In this document: positions 18,561 through 28,216 of the stretch, in pieces
Layout of the letters: the number at the start of each line of letters is the position of its first letter
Position numbering within the stretch: the first letter of the stretch is position 1
Source: Alphaproteobacteria bacterium
Lineage (GTDB): Bacteria > Pseudomonadota > Alphaproteobacteria > UBA9655
Direction of reading: 5' to 3'
Length of the DNA: 64,000 nt
Assembly (NCBI GenBank): GCA_020049895.1
Contig: JAGVLE010000031.1
Coordinates: 1-64,000 of the forward strand
Program-made: the position numbers and the translations under genes
Notes under the pieces: model-generated
What the model was told of the DNA's origin: nothing
Databases searched by the model: none
The model's input: the letters and a program-made list of their open reading frames with translations, nothing else

Positions 18561-19137
18561 GGGATGGATCCTTAACTTTAAAGAGATCAGGAGATAAGGA
18601 AATATTGGATTTAATATCAGAGAGCGTTACACGGGTTTCAATTCCTTGTGCGTCTCTCACGCTCCATTCTTTCAGTGTCACTGGGTTTTGGGTGAAGGAC
18701 AAAGAAAGCGTTCCCGCATCGGGGTCATCCGTATGCACAAAGGAAATTTCTGTAATGTCTCCTTTAGGAACAATACTTGTGATGGTCACATCTTCTTGAA
18801 AAGAAATGCGAGGACGCAGAATGAAAGCGGCAGGTGTGTTTTCTAAAGAAGCGTAGTTCGTCTCATCTTCTGCTTTATCATAGGTCATAAACCACTTTCC
18901 ATCCGCTATAATCAAAAGAGAGGAGGGGGGATTATACGTAAGACGCAGCCCTCCTGGACGCGCGATATGAACAGTCCCTGAGGCCTTATGCCCTTTGCTA
19001 TTGACTTGGGTAAACGTACCTTCCAAGGTTTTTAGATTATTAAGATAGATTTCATATTTTTGAACATCCGAAGAAGCCCTACCTTCTGTAAGAAAAACAC
19101 AGATTCCCAGCACTATTAACCCTAATTTTTTTGTCAT
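18541..19137 (-). CDS. lolA: Outer-membrane lipoprotein carrier protein
   Basis: LolA ferries lipoproteins across the periplasm from LolCDE to the outer membrane. The 198-residue product has a signal peptide (core LGLIVLGICVFL, cut near GRAS/SD), the early LNNLKTLEGTFTQVNS segment with the usual FTQ motif, and a beta-rich barrel including GLRLTYNPPSSLLIIADG. Its start directly follows the ftsK stop with no gap; an ftsK-lolA pair is common in proteobacteria. The end overlaps yejF on the other strand by 20 bases. Confidence 0.92.
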   Translation of the reverse strand: MTKKLGLIVLGICVFLTEGRASSDVQKYEIYLNNLKTLEGTFTQVNSKGHKASGTVHIARPGGLRLTYNPPSSLLIIADGKWFMTYDKAEDETNYASLENTPAAFILRPRISFQEDVTITSIVPKGDITEISFVHTDDPDAGTLSLSFTQNPVTLKEWSVRDAQGIETRVTLSDIKSNISLSPDLFKVKDPSLIERIF

Positions 19138-21375
19138 TTATTCAGTCCTTCTTGCTAGAACAGTGCGTTTGCCTGCATGATTAGGAGCACTGACAACTCC
19201 ATCTTCTTCCATTTTCTCAATCAATCGAGCCGCCCGATTATAGCCAATTTTAAGATATCGTTGCACAAAACTTGTGGAGGCCTTTCCTTCTCGATAGATA
19301 AGAGCGAGAGCCTGTTGATAAAGCTCATCTTCTTCTCCGCCTCCATTCTCTCCCCCTAATTCTGGAGAGGATGCATCGCTCGTAATTTCTTCTATATAAG
19401 CAGGCTCACTTTGTGATTTTAAAAACCTCACAACTTTTTCAACATCCGCGTCTCCTACATAGGGACCATGGATACGGACAATCCGTCCGCCTGTGGCCAT
19501 ATAGAGCATGTCTCCTTGGCCTAACAGCTGTTCGGCGCCTTGCTCTCCAAGAATCGTGCGACTATCAATGCGCGAGGTCACTTGGAAGCTAATACGTGTG
19601 GGAAAGTTAGCCTTAATCGTTCCGGTAATAACGTCCACAGAGGGGCGCTGTGTGGCCATAATCAAATGAATTCCAGCAGCACGTGCCATTTGAGCCAAGC
19701 GTTGAACCGCAGATTCAATTTCTTTGCCTGCCACCAACATCAAATCTGCCATTTCATCAACGACCACCACAATAAAGGGAAGCGGATCCATCGTCAGCGC
19801 TTGGTCTTCAAAAATAGGACGCCCTGTTTCTGGGTCAAAGCCTGTTTGTACTTTTCGTGAAATGATTTCTCCCGACTCTTTTGCTTTCCGTATGCGTTCA
19901 TTGTATCCTTCGATATTACGCACAGAAAGCTTAGACATAGCTTGATAACGACTTTCCATTTCCCGCACAACCCAACGCAGGGCCACGATGGCTTTCTTAG
20001 GGTCTGTGACCACAGGTGCTAAAAGGTGGGGGATTCCGTCGTAAACAGAAAGCTCCAACATCTTAGGATCAATCATAATGAACTTACATTCCTCTGGGGA
20101 AAGGTGGTACAGCAAGGAAAGAATCATCGCATTGATAGCCACAGACTTTCCTGACCCGGTGGTTCCTGCCACCAATAAATGGGGCATACGAGAGAGATCC
20201 GCCATGACAGGCGCGCCTCCAATATCTTTCCCTAAGGCAAGGATAAGGTTTGCTTTTGAATTCTCGTAATCCGCTGTGGAAAACAAGTCGCGCAAATGAA
20301 CCGTTTCACGATGTTTATTGGGAAGCTCAATGCCAATAACATTTTTTCCGGGAATGACGGCAACACGCGCAGAGATTGCACTCATACTACGAGCAATATC
20401 ATCCGCAAGGGCAATGACCCGAGAAGATTTCAAGCCCGGAGCAGGTTCAAGTTCATAAAGAGTCACCACAGGACCTGGTTTAATAGAGACGATTTCTCCA
20501 CGAATACCGTAATCCTGGAGGACAGATTCTAAAGCTTCTGCATTTTCTTGAAGGGCGTTCTCATCAACCATAAGCCGCTGATTAGAACTCTTAGAAAGAA
20601 AGAGCAGCTCGAGAGGAGGTAAAAGGAGAGGGCCTGAAGCTACACGCTCTTTAGAACGGAGGGCCGGCTTAACCGTTACCTCTCGAGGCTTTTCAAACTC
20701 TCTTAAAAGCTGAGTCTTGTCGTGAGGAAGATTTCTTTCTTTTTCCTCAGGGAAAGGGGCAGACCCTCTCTTTTTTTTGAATTCCTTTGGTTTCCTTGCA
20801 AAGAGAGAAAAAAACCATTCAAATTGAGCTAAAGAGAGTCCGATAGCATACAAAAGAGAAGGGATTGCAAGAAGGAAAAAAAGGATCGTGAATCCTATCA
20901 ACGGGAAGGGAAGATAAATAAGTTTTTCTAAGAGAAGATACCCTAAGGCTCCCCCTTGTCCCCAAAAGGCAAGGCTTGTAGTAAGCAGCAAGAAGCCAGC
21001 GATGAAAAGAAATCCACGCAATAGAAAAATGACACCCCTAAGACGTACTAAGGTAAAAAGACCAAACAGCGCCATATAAGCCGCAAAAACATAGCTCAAA
21101 GGACCAAAAAATTGGAGGAAAAGATCGCTTATAATAGCTCCAAAACTTCCTAAGGAATTTTTAGGAGTCCCTTCAATAGCTAGATTCCAAGAAGGGTCAG
21201 TCGGCGTATAGGAGGCAAGAGACGCGAACAAAACACCAGAAAAGGCTAAAAATCCCAGACCAAAAAAACCTCGCAAGCGATTCCTGAGAAAGGAAGACAA
21301 GGAGTTGCTACGACGAGCTACCTTGGAACGGGGCAAGAACGAAGAAAAAAATTTATGGCTCTGTAGAAATGTCAT
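19138..21375 (-). CDS. ftsK: DNA translocase FtsK
   Basis: FtsK pumps DNA at the septum and helps resolve chromosome dimers. At 745 residues it is on the short side for the family but has all parts: four or five N-terminal membrane helices (to about residue 190), a short charged linker, and a RecA-like motor with Walker A GTTGSGKS near residue 405 and Walker B VVVVDEMADLM. The C-terminal winged-helix gamma domain (QALALIYREGKASTSFVQR) that reads KOPS-type sites is present. The stop abuts the lolA start. The upstream gap to ptsP (123 bp) shows nothing striking. Confidence 0.96.
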   Translation of the reverse strand: MTFLQSHKFFSSFLPRSKVARRSNSLSSFLRNRLRGFFGLGFLAFSGVLFASLASYTPTDPSWNLAIEGTPKNSLGSFGAIISDLFLQFFGPLSYVFAAYMALFGLFTLVRLRGVIFLLRGFLFIAGFLLLTTSLAFWGQGGALGYLLLEKLIYLPFPLIGFTILFFLLAIPSLLYAIGLSLAQFEWFFSLFARKPKEFKKKRGSAPFPEEKERNLPHDKTQLLREFEKPREVTVKPALRSKERVASGPLLLPPLELLFLSKSSNQRLMVDENALQENAEALESVLQDYGIRGEIVSIKPGPVVTLYELEPAPGLKSSRVIALADDIARSMSAISARVAVIPGKNVIGIELPNKHRETVHLRDLFSTADYENSKANLILALGKDIGGAPVMADLSRMPHLLVAGTTGSGKSVAINAMILSLLYHLSPEECKFIMIDPKMLELSVYDGIPHLLAPVVTDPKKAIVALRWVVREMESRYQAMSKLSVRNIEGYNERIRKAKESGEIISRKVQTGFDPETGRPIFEDQALTMDPLPFIVVVVDEMADLMLVAGKEIESAVQRLAQMARAAGIHLIMATQRPSVDVITGTIKANFPTRISFQVTSRIDSRTILGEQGAEQLLGQGDMLYMATGGRIVRIHGPYVGDADVEKVVRFLKSQSEPAYIEEITSDASSPELGGENGGGEEDELYQQALALIYREGKASTSFVQRYLKIGYNRAARLIEKMEEDGVVSAPNHAGKRTVLARRTE

Positions 21376-21498
21376 GTTGAATCTTTAAAAGACTTGCGCC
21401 CAGTGTTTTTAAATTATCGAAGAGCAGTATACCCTTGTCTCTCTGGATTTCCAAGGAGATTTCACAAGATTAAATGGCCACCCTTTTTTGAACATTTT

Positions 21499-23217
21499 TT
21501 AGAGAATGTGATGCTTCTTAGCAAAGGCCTGAAGATCTGAGCGAAGGGACGGGGAGTAGGTTTCTAAAGCTTTTTTCATAAACGCTTCTGCTTCTTTCAA
21601 GGGAAGCTTCAGGATCATTTTTTTAAGATGCCCCACAGCAGACCCAGAAACAGAAAGGGATCGGAACCCAAGAGCGAGTAACGCTATAGCTTCCAAGGGA
21701 TTTCCTGCCATTTCTCCGCATACATTTACAGGAATTTTTCTTTTTTTGCAAAGAGCGTGGATTCTTTCTAGATATCTTAAAAATGGTGTTGAGAGAACAT
21801 CATACCGGTCTGAAAGAAGAGGGTTGGTGCGGTCACTAGCATAGAAGAATTGAAAAAGATCATTGGTTCCAAGTGAAATAAAATCCACATCTTTAGGCAA
21901 GGCCTCTACCTGTTCTACCATCGAAGGAACTTCAAGCATAATGCCACAGGAAAGAGAGGTGGGGAGCAGGGCCCCCTTTTCTTTGGCATGGTTCCATTCG
22001 TGTTCCACATATTGACGGGCCTTTTGATATTCAGAAATGTCAGAAACCATGGGAAAAAGAAGACGCAAAGGTTTTCCTTGAGCTGCACGCATAAGGGCAC
22101 GAAGTTGTTGTGAGAAAAAATTCACACGGTCCAAAGATACCCGGATGCCTCTCCACCCTAAGGCTGGATTTTCATCAGAGGTACGCCACATATACGGAAT
22201 AATCTTATCCCCACCAATATCCAATGTTCTGAAAGTAACAGGGTAAGAGTTAGCCTGATCAAAGACCTCTTGGTAAATCTCTATTTGGGCATTTATGTTA
22301 GGAAACGTTGTCCGCATCATAAAAGGGATTTCCGTTCGATAAAGGCCTACCCCCTCTAAATTAAAGGTTTCCAGCAAGTTAAGATCAACGGGAAGTCCTC
22401 CGTTAAGAGAAAGGGAAACAGGAACAGAATCAAGAGTTTTGCAGGGTGCGTGATAGAAATCTTTGTCAAAGCTTTGAGTTTTTTTAATATGGACAATTTT
22501 TTCCCTGGCCTCTTGAATGGCTTGGACGGAGGGAGCGATGGTTATCGTTCCGTCCTCTCCGTTGACAATGAGTTTATCCCCCTTATTCACATGCGTTAAC
22601 AGAAAAGGAATACGGCCAACAACCGGAATATCAAGGGCACGGGCGACAATGGCAACATGAGCGGAATGAACACCTTCTTCTAGGACGACTCCTTTTAAAA
22701 AGCGACGGTCATAATCCAAAAGTTCTCCAGGACCCAGGTTGTGGGCAATAAGAATAGCGGATTCAGGGAGTTCCTCAGCATTACCATGTTCTCCCGTTAG
22801 GTGGCGCAAAAGACGGCTAGCTAGGTCCTCTAGATCGGCAAGACGCTCTTTAAGGATGTTATCCCCAATATGGGTATAATGCTCACGCGTATGGCGTCGA
22901 ACTCTTTGAACCGCAGCTTCTGCTGACAGGCCCTTTTGAATATATGTTTGAATCTTACGTATCCAGCCGCGATCGGCTGCAATCATCCGGTAAGAGGCCA
23001 ACACCTCATGGGTTGCTTTTTCAATGAGAGGGGTTGCTCCAACCAGACGATCAATGGCTTCGATCATCTCACGAATGGCCGTCTTAAGGCGTTCGCTCTC
23101 TGCTTTAACATCAAGCGCAAGGGTTGTTTCTCGCCAAACATGCGGGCGATGAATAACGGCGATTCCTACACTGACTCCTGCGTTCAATGCTGTTCCTGCT
23201 AAGGTCTGAGCTAACAT
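21499..23217 (-). CDS. ptsP: Phosphoenolpyruvate-protein phosphotransferase (PTS enzyme I)
   Basis: Enzyme I takes phosphate from PEP and passes it to HPr-type proteins. This one has 572 residues. The phospho-accepting His lies in VHSAHVAIVARALDIP (near residue 187). The PEP-binding barrel shows GLYRTEIPFM, FRTLDIGGDK, LGWRGIRVS, LLFPMVSDI and LGTNDLFQF, and the catalytic Cys is in VNVCGEMAG. The nitrogen-PTS form (PtsP) common in alphaproteobacteria normally has an extra N-terminal GAF sensor domain of roughly 150-170 residues; it is absent here, so the gene symbol is a judgement and ptsI would be equally defensible on length. It follows the flavoprotein gene by nine bases. Confidence 0.88.
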   Translation of the reverse strand: MLAQTLAGTALNAGVSVGIAVIHRPHVWRETTLALDVKAESERLKTAIREMIEAIDRLVGATPLIEKATHEVLASYRMIAADRGWIRKIQTYIQKGLSAEAAVQRVRRHTREHYTHIGDNILKERLADLEDLASRLLRHLTGEHGNAEELPESAILIAHNLGPGELLDYDRRFLKGVVLEEGVHSAHVAIVARALDIPVVGRIPFLLTHVNKGDKLIVNGEDGTITIAPSVQAIQEAREKIVHIKKTQSFDKDFYHAPCKTLDSVPVSLSLNGGLPVDLNLLETFNLEGVGLYRTEIPFMMRTTFPNINAQIEIYQEVFDQANSYPVTFRTLDIGGDKIIPYMWRTSDENPALGWRGIRVSLDRVNFFSQQLRALMRAAQGKPLRLLFPMVSDISEYQKARQYVEHEWNHAKEKGALLPTSLSCGIMLEVPSMVEQVEALPKDVDFISLGTNDLFQFFYASDRTNPLLSDRYDVLSTPFLRYLERIHALCKKRKIPVNVCGEMAGNPLEAIALLALGFRSLSVSGSAVGHLKKMILKLPLKEAEAFMKKALETYSPSLRSDLQAFAKKHHIL

Positions 23218-23226
23218 AAACCTCCG

Positions 23227-24252
23227 TTACGAAGCATGTATTTGGTGGGGCGAGGTAAATTGTCGTGCTTGAGAGATAAGCTCGTCGATGATTTCCTGGG
23301 TGGATTGTTCTTGAGTCACCATGCCCACGCTTTGCCCCGCCATAACAGAACCGCGCTCAACATCACCCTCGATCACTGCGCGCCTCAAAGCTCCTGCCCA
23401 AAAGTGTTCAATATTGAGCTGCGCTTCTTTTTGGGCCACCTCTTGGCGATCAACCTTTTCAATAAGTTCTCGCTGATAAGCAATGAAGTCTTGCGTTGCT
23501 TGATTAGAAAGGGCGCGAACCGGAATGATGGGGAAACGAGGATCTAATTGAGGGGAAATCGTCGCATCTCTTGCCTGGGCTCGAATGAAAGCCTTCTTAA
23601 AGTTAGGATGAGCAATGGATTCAGTCGCACACACAAAGCGTGTCCCCAATTGGCAGCCTGAAGCTCCCAATTCGAGGTAAGAGGCAATCGTTTCTCCCCG
23701 AGCAATTCCACCCGCTACGAATACAGGAATTTGTGTGATATGGGGGATGATTTCCTGAACTAAAACGCTGGTAGACACGGGACCAATGTGGCCTCCGGCC
23801 TCCATTCCTTCAATAATTAAGGCATCCACCCCAAGTTTAATGAGCTTCTTTGCAAGGACAAGAGCGGGAGAAAAACAAATTACTTTCAGGCCCTTATCCT
23901 TAAGGCGTGCAATTGCCTGAGCAGGCGGAAGGCCACCCGCCAAAACCACATGCGTGACGTTGGTGTCCACGCAAACATCAATAAGCTCCATAAGCTGAGG
24001 ATGCAGGGTAATAAGGTTGACCCCAAAAGGTTTCTGTGTCAGGCGTTGGGTTTCTTGGATTTCGTTGCGCAAAAGATCAGGAGACATAGCTCCTGAAGCA
24101 ATGACTCCAAATCCTCCTGCATTCGAAATAGATGACACAAGATTTCTCTCAGAAACCCACGTCATCGCTCCACCTACAATAGCATACTCAACGCCAAGGA
24201 ATTCTTTCCCTCGTGCCCAGAGCTGGTCTAGTGGTTTTTTCACCGATACCAT
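23227..24252 (-). CDS. Nitronate monooxygenase / FabK-like flavoprotein
   Basis: This is an FMN-dependent TIM-barrel enzyme, 341 residues from the ATG at 24252, which has an AGGA site upstream; an upstream extension is possible but unlikely. Family features are the opening EYAIVGGAMTWVSE, SNAGGFGVIASG, PFGVNLI, the phosphate/FMN loop ALIIEGMEAGGHIGP, PVFVAGGIARGE, and LGASGCQLGTRFVCATES. Such proteins either oxidise nitronates or act as the enoyl-ACP reductase FabK; the sequence alone does not decide, though the GGHIGP region is shared by both. It probably shares a transcript with the downstream enzyme I gene and is divergent from ubiG. Confidence 0.8.
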   Translation of the reverse strand: MVSVKKPLDQLWARGKEFLGVEYAIVGGAMTWVSERNLVSSISNAGGFGVIASGAMSPDLLRNEIQETQRLTQKPFGVNLITLHPQLMELIDVCVDTNVTHVVLAGGLPPAQAIARLKDKGLKVICFSPALVLAKKLIKLGVDALIIEGMEAGGHIGPVSTSVLVQEIIPHITQIPVFVAGGIARGETIASYLELGASGCQLGTRFVCATESIAHPNFKKAFIRAQARDATISPQLDPRFPIIPVRALSNQATQDFIAYQRELIEKVDRQEVAQKEAQLNIEHFWAGALRRAVIEGDVERGSVMAGQSVGMVTQEQSTQEIIDELISQARQFTSPHQIHAS

Positions 24253-24310
24253 ATTTTTCCTTTCATAAATTCTGCTACTCTTGCTACACTGAATATGCTT
24301 AGAGTGCAAT

Positions 24311-25057
24311 ATGGACACACGTGATCTTTTAGAACTTAATCATTTTCAAGCCCTTAGCGGGCAGTGGTGGGACGAAAGAGGGCCCTTTCGGCTCTTGCAT
24401 GAGATGACTCCTCAGCGTATTGCTTTTTTGAAAGAAAAGCTAGGAATACATTTTTCTTTGCCACAAAATGGTCTCTCCCCCCTTAAAGGCTTAAGGATTC
24501 TCGACGTGGGCTGTGGAGGTGGTATCTTGTGTGAGCCCTTAGCGCGCCTCGGAGCTGAGGTGGTCGGAATTGATCCCATAGGGGAAAATATCACTGAAGC
24601 GACAAGACATGCCGCCGACATGGGGCTTACTATTACGTATCTTGCCTATACCATTGAAGAGTTACCAGAAGACATGCCGCCTTTTGATGTGGTCATTGCT
24701 TCTGAGATTATTGAACATGTAAAAAATCCAGATGATTTCTTAAAGGCCTGCTCGGAACGTCTAAAAGAGAGAGGAGGGATGTTTATTTCCACGTTCAACA
24801 AAACCCTCAAATCTTATCTTTTAGGGATTGTAGCCGTAGAGTATCTTCTCAACTGGGTTCCCCGAGGGACACATTCCTGGCAAAAGTTTATTTCTCCCCA
24901 AGACCTTTCCCAGAAACTAAAAGCATTAGGTTTCTCTCAGCAAGAAGCCTGTGGTCTTCGTTTCTTTCCCTTGACCCGTCAATGGCGCTTATCTTCATCT
25001 ATGGAGATGAATTATTTTCTATGGGCACAAAAAAGTGTCCCTATATCTCTAGCCTAG
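24311..25057 (+). CDS. ubiG: Ubiquinone biosynthesis O-methyltransferase
   Basis: UbiG carries out both O-methylations of ubiquinone synthesis using SAM. The 248-residue protein has the family N-terminus with WWDERGPFRLLHEMTPQR, motif I LDVGCGGGILCEPLARLGA, the motif following GIDP, and the late SASEIIEHV-type and FISTFNKTLKSYLLGI segments; the GTHSWQKFISPQDL block is diagnostic for UbiG. It is a single gene, divergent from the flavoprotein gene, and its last 17 bases overlap the 3' end of the lysine-rich orphan on the other strand. Confidence 0.94.
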   Translation: MDTRDLLELNHFQALSGQWWDERGPFRLLHEMTPQRIAFLKEKLGIHFSLPQNGLSPLKGLRILDVGCGGGILCEPLARLGAEVVGIDPIGENITEATRHAADMGLTITYLAYTIEELPEDMPPFDVVIASEIIEHVKNPDDFLKACSERLKERGGMFISTFNKTLKSYLLGIVAVEYLLNWVPRGTHSWQKFISPQDLSQKLKALGFSQQEACGLRFFPLTRQWRLSSSMEMNYFLWAQKSVPISLA

Positions 25058-28022
25058 CGCTGTAGGGCGCTGAAATTGGCTGGGGCGGAAATCGTAGTTG
25101 CTTTTCCTTGAGAATATTTGTGCTCCTTCTTTTCCTCTCCGGAGCCTTAATACCTTTTAATGGATCAAGATTTTCGTCATTGATCGGTTGCAGGGAACCC
25201 TTTGGAAGTGGTTTCTTTCCAAATAAATCAGAGAGCATAGCGCCTTTACTGGGATCTAATTTCTTAGCATCAGTGCGAGTAGACGCACCTTTTGATGGGT
25301 CAAGATTTTCATCATTAAGTGGTTTTTTTCCGAATAGCCCAGAGAGCATAGCCCCTTTACTGGAATCTAATTTCCTAACAGTGGAGAGAGCAGGAGGAGA
25401 GAGGGATGTTTCTGCTTTTTCAGAACGTATTTCCGCAGAGTGTGGGCCTGTTGTTGGCAAGAGTTGTTTTATAAAATTTTCTAAAAGCTCTTTTTGCGCA
25501 TTCAGAAAATTCAGTCTCTCTCCTTGCTTCTCCGTAAGCAATTTTATCTTAGCTAGCTTTGCGGGATGGTCAGGGTCCTCTACCTTACTGGAACCTAATT
25601 CTATTCCAATCTCTGATTGAACCTTCGAGTTAGTATGAGTGCACTCCCAATTAAATAGCCTGACAAGCTCGAGTAATGATTCCGCTTGCGTAGGGTAAAC
25701 CCACTTAAGGCGCAAACAGCCTGCTGCTTTTCTTAACCTTTCTCTTGTGGCTTCACTCGTTATTATGGGGTGTTCATTGAGCTGGGACAAAAACGCGATT
25801 CTTCCAGAATAAATATCAACCTCTGGCGCGCTAGACGATACAGCCTGCACGGGTTTGTTAGGATCTGCAAAACTTATTCCAAGGCTTTCGTACATAAATC
25901 TATATTTGAGAGTTTGCTGGCGACGGAGAGATTGAGAAACAGGATCATCGTCTACACACTGTGCAACAAGGTGCAACAGATTCGTTTGAACGCCTTTCTT
26001 CAATTTTTCGGAGATAAGGTCTATAACAAGAAAGTCCCGAGAGTACGCGGGCATCCTTCCGGGGTTGTTTTCGTAATCGAAAAACTCTTTTTCTTTATTA
26101 TATCCAATAGTTATTTTGTCCTTAAGAAAAAGCTTTTTATGTCGGCCTAACAACAGATCAAAAAAAGGAGCAAGCTCTGGCCTTGAGGTTATTAATTCAT
26201 TTATTTTCTTTGCTTGTGTTTCTGTAAGCTCGTCTAGCAAAAGCTTTGAAGAAGCGCTTGTTGAGTTAGTGTTACTCTTCTTTTGGCGAGCACGTTCCGC
26301 TGCAAGACGATTTGTGATTTCTATACGTTCTGATATTACTGTCTTTAATTCTGCGTCTTTTTCTTTTATCTTTTTGTTGTCTCCATCAACAGCCGCATAT
26401 AAGGAACTTATTTCGTCTCTTAGAACGTCCATCTTCCTGCGTAGTTCTTTTTCCTTCGCCTCTAAGGCTTTAATTTCTTCTTTGCTTAAAGCAGCCTTTT
26501 GTGATGATTTCTTAATTGCCCTTGCCGGTTGCCTTGCTTTTATCAACGCTTCTAAAAGTTTTTTTCCAGTTTCAACTTTACTCTGAAGAGCGTTTTGCTC
26601 CTCTACAAGCATTTCATAAGGACTAAGATCTTCATGACTAAGCAGAGCCTCCAGCTTATTTTGAATTCTATACTCTTCCCGAGTGAAGAATTTTTTGAGC
26701 ATGTCTATGAAGGGTTGAAAAGTATCAGCAGTCATAGCAAGACGAACACCTTCCTCTAACGTATTCATCTCTTCCTTTGTTATCAGTCCTTCTTTTGCGG
26801 AGTAGGAAATTAAAGACAAAAAACTATCTTTTTGAGAAGAATGATCCGCAGCCGATACGATAGAAAATTTTATCATACTACTAGGGCGCAATGGAGTGAG
26901 TAGCTTCGGCTCTTTCTTTTGTTTTACAGGGGAAAGTGCAAGTTCTTTTTTATCTGCTATTGTGACTCCCTCTGTATCTCCCCCAGTCGAGGAAACAATA
27001 GAATTCTTCACTTTTTTAGGAGTTGCTTTTTTTGTAATTTTCCCAGGAAGCTTCACTCCGCTGACCTGCTCAACTTTGTTCATTGGGCTCTCTACACGTG
27101 CTGCAATTTCAGCTGGTCTCTTTTCTACAACTATCTTCTCTGGCTCTGTTTTTTCTATTTTATGAGTCGCTTCTCCTGCGCGTCTTTCACATTCTTTGTG
27201 AGCCTTAGAAGCACTCAGAAGCACTTTCCTCGCTTTCAAAAACAAGTCATTCTGGTTACTTTTTATTGTTTTTTCCGTGCCACCTACACTGACTTTCTCA
27301 GCTTCTGATACACGAAGACTTTCTAATGCTAGCTTTTCATTTTTTTCTTCGCCTTCAAGGGTAAGGGGCTTCCTTACAGATGTTATAGAAATAGATTTCA
27401 CGATTCGAGGGGTGGGACGCTTAGAGACAGGTATGAAAGCTCTCCTTAAATTAAACAGAGCAGGGGGGGCCATCTTCTTAGTGGACGTTACTCTTTCTAA
27501 TTTTTTCTCTTCTTTTTTCTCAATTGCCACTTCTTTCTTAGTCACTAACCACGGATTCTCTTTTGAAACTTTCTTTATTGTTGTTGCTCTCTTCTCACGC
27601 TCTAGCTTTGCTCTATCTGGACTTTTTTTTCTCTCTTTTAGCGTCTTTTTTGCAACATACTTTTTTCTTGGTATTGCCGTCTTCTTTCGTGTTGCCGCTT
27701 TTGCTATTGCAGCTTCCTTTTTAAGCGGTAGGCTCACTGTTTCTGCCACTGGCTCCCTTCTTACCTTTGCACGTCCTTCTGGTTTTTTTGCTGCTGCAGC
27801 TTTTTTAGCCTCGGCTGATATCACAAGTTTAGTTGCTGGAATTTCTAGAGGCTTTTTGAGCATTTCTGGGGTTTGTTTTTGTACGGTTTCTTCAAGCAGC
27901 ACAGGAATTGCTGCCGCCTCAACACATTCTGAGAACACTAAAGGCAGAAAAAAACAAACAGCACTTAATATAAAACATATTAAATACTTATTGCTTAATA
28001 TTTGAGTTCTAGGGGAAAACAT
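25041..28022 (-). CDS. Large lysine-rich secreted or membrane-anchored orphan
   Basis: I do not recognise this family. From the ATG at 28022 the product is 993 residues; the frame continues 25 codons further upstream to a TTG and the true start is uncertain, as neither has a good ribosome-binding site. A hydrophobic segment (YLICFILSAVCFFLPLVF) near the N-terminus suggests export or anchoring. The next ~350 residues are Lys/Ala/Glu/Thr-rich and look disordered. A heptad-like coiled coil follows (around IKALEAKEKELRRKMDVLRDE). A more globular region follows before a proline-poor tail. Near the C-terminus two copies of KLD-x-SKGAMLS-x-LFGKKPL alternate with NDENLDP-x-KG. It may be a surface or host-delivered protein; function unknown. 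Confidence 0.6.
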   Translation of the reverse strand: MFSPRTQILSNKYLICFILSAVCFFLPLVFSECVEAAAIPVLLEETVQKQTPEMLKKPLEIPATKLVISAEAKKAAAAKKPEGRAKVRREPVAETVSLPLKKEAAIAKAATRKKTAIPRKKYVAKKTLKERKKSPDRAKLEREKRATTIKKVSKENPWLVTKKEVAIEKKEEKKLERVTSTKKMAPPALFNLRRAFIPVSKRPTPRIVKSISITSVRKPLTLEGEEKNEKLALESLRVSEAEKVSVGGTEKTIKSNQNDLFLKARKVLLSASKAHKECERRAGEATHKIEKTEPEKIVVEKRPAEIAARVESPMNKVEQVSGVKLPGKITKKATPKKVKNSIVSSTGGDTEGVTIADKKELALSPVKQKKEPKLLTPLRPSSMIKFSIVSAADHSSQKDSFLSLISYSAKEGLITKEEMNTLEEGVRLAMTADTFQPFIDMLKKFFTREEYRIQNKLEALLSHEDLSPYEMLVEEQNALQSKVETGKKLLEALIKARQPARAIKKSSQKAALSKEEIKALEAKEKELRRKMDVLRDEISSLYAAVDGDNKKIKEKDAELKTVISERIEITNRLAAERARQKKSNTNSTSASSKLLLDELTETQAKKINELITSRPELAPFFDLLLGRHKKLFLKDKITIGYNKEKEFFDYENNPGRMPAYSRDFLVIDLISEKLKKGVQTNLLHLVAQCVDDDPVSQSLRRQQTLKYRFMYESLGISFADPNKPVQAVSSSAPEVDIYSGRIAFLSQLNEHPIITSEATRERLRKAAGCLRLKWVYPTQAESLLELVRLFNWECTHTNSKVQSEIGIELGSSKVEDPDHPAKLAKIKLLTEKQGERLNFLNAQKELLENFIKQLLPTTGPHSAEIRSEKAETSLSPPALSTVRKLDSSKGAMLSGLFGKKPLNDENLDPSKGASTRTDAKKLDPSKGAMLSDLFGKKPLPKGSLQPINDENLDPLKGIKAPERKRRSTNILKEKQLRFPPQPISAPYSARLEI
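25204..25378. repeat. Imperfect C-terminal repeat pair in the lysine-rich orphan
   Basis: The segments at about 25204-25266 and 25316-25378 are nearly the same, both encoding SKGAMLS-x-LFGKKPL on the minus strand. The intervening and flanking parts (25152-25189 and 25289-25320) repeat NDENLDP-x-KG. Several silent and replacement differences separate the copies, so the duplication is not very recent. Confidence 0.8.
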
Positions 28023-28197
28023 AAAAATTAATTGATTCTCAAAAAAACATACATCACTATAGGATACATCCTTAAGTAGTTTTCTTAAAATTTTCAATAA
28101 ATTTTTTATAAAAGCGTAATTCCTTGTAGATCTTATCGCATTTTAAATTACCTACATCCTACGCAAAGATCATCTGTACTCTAGCCTTTTCTTCTAA

Positions 28198-28216
28198 GGT
28201 GCTGTATATAGGCACC
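28198..28216 (+). promoter_or_regulatory. Small hairpin abutting the pheS start codon
   Basis: GGTGC (28198-28202) pairs with GCACC (28212-28216) around a nine-base AT-rich loop, ending directly before the ATG at 28217 and covering the AGG that would serve as ribosome-binding site. It could modulate pheS translation, but the stem is only five base pairs. Confidence 0.3.
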
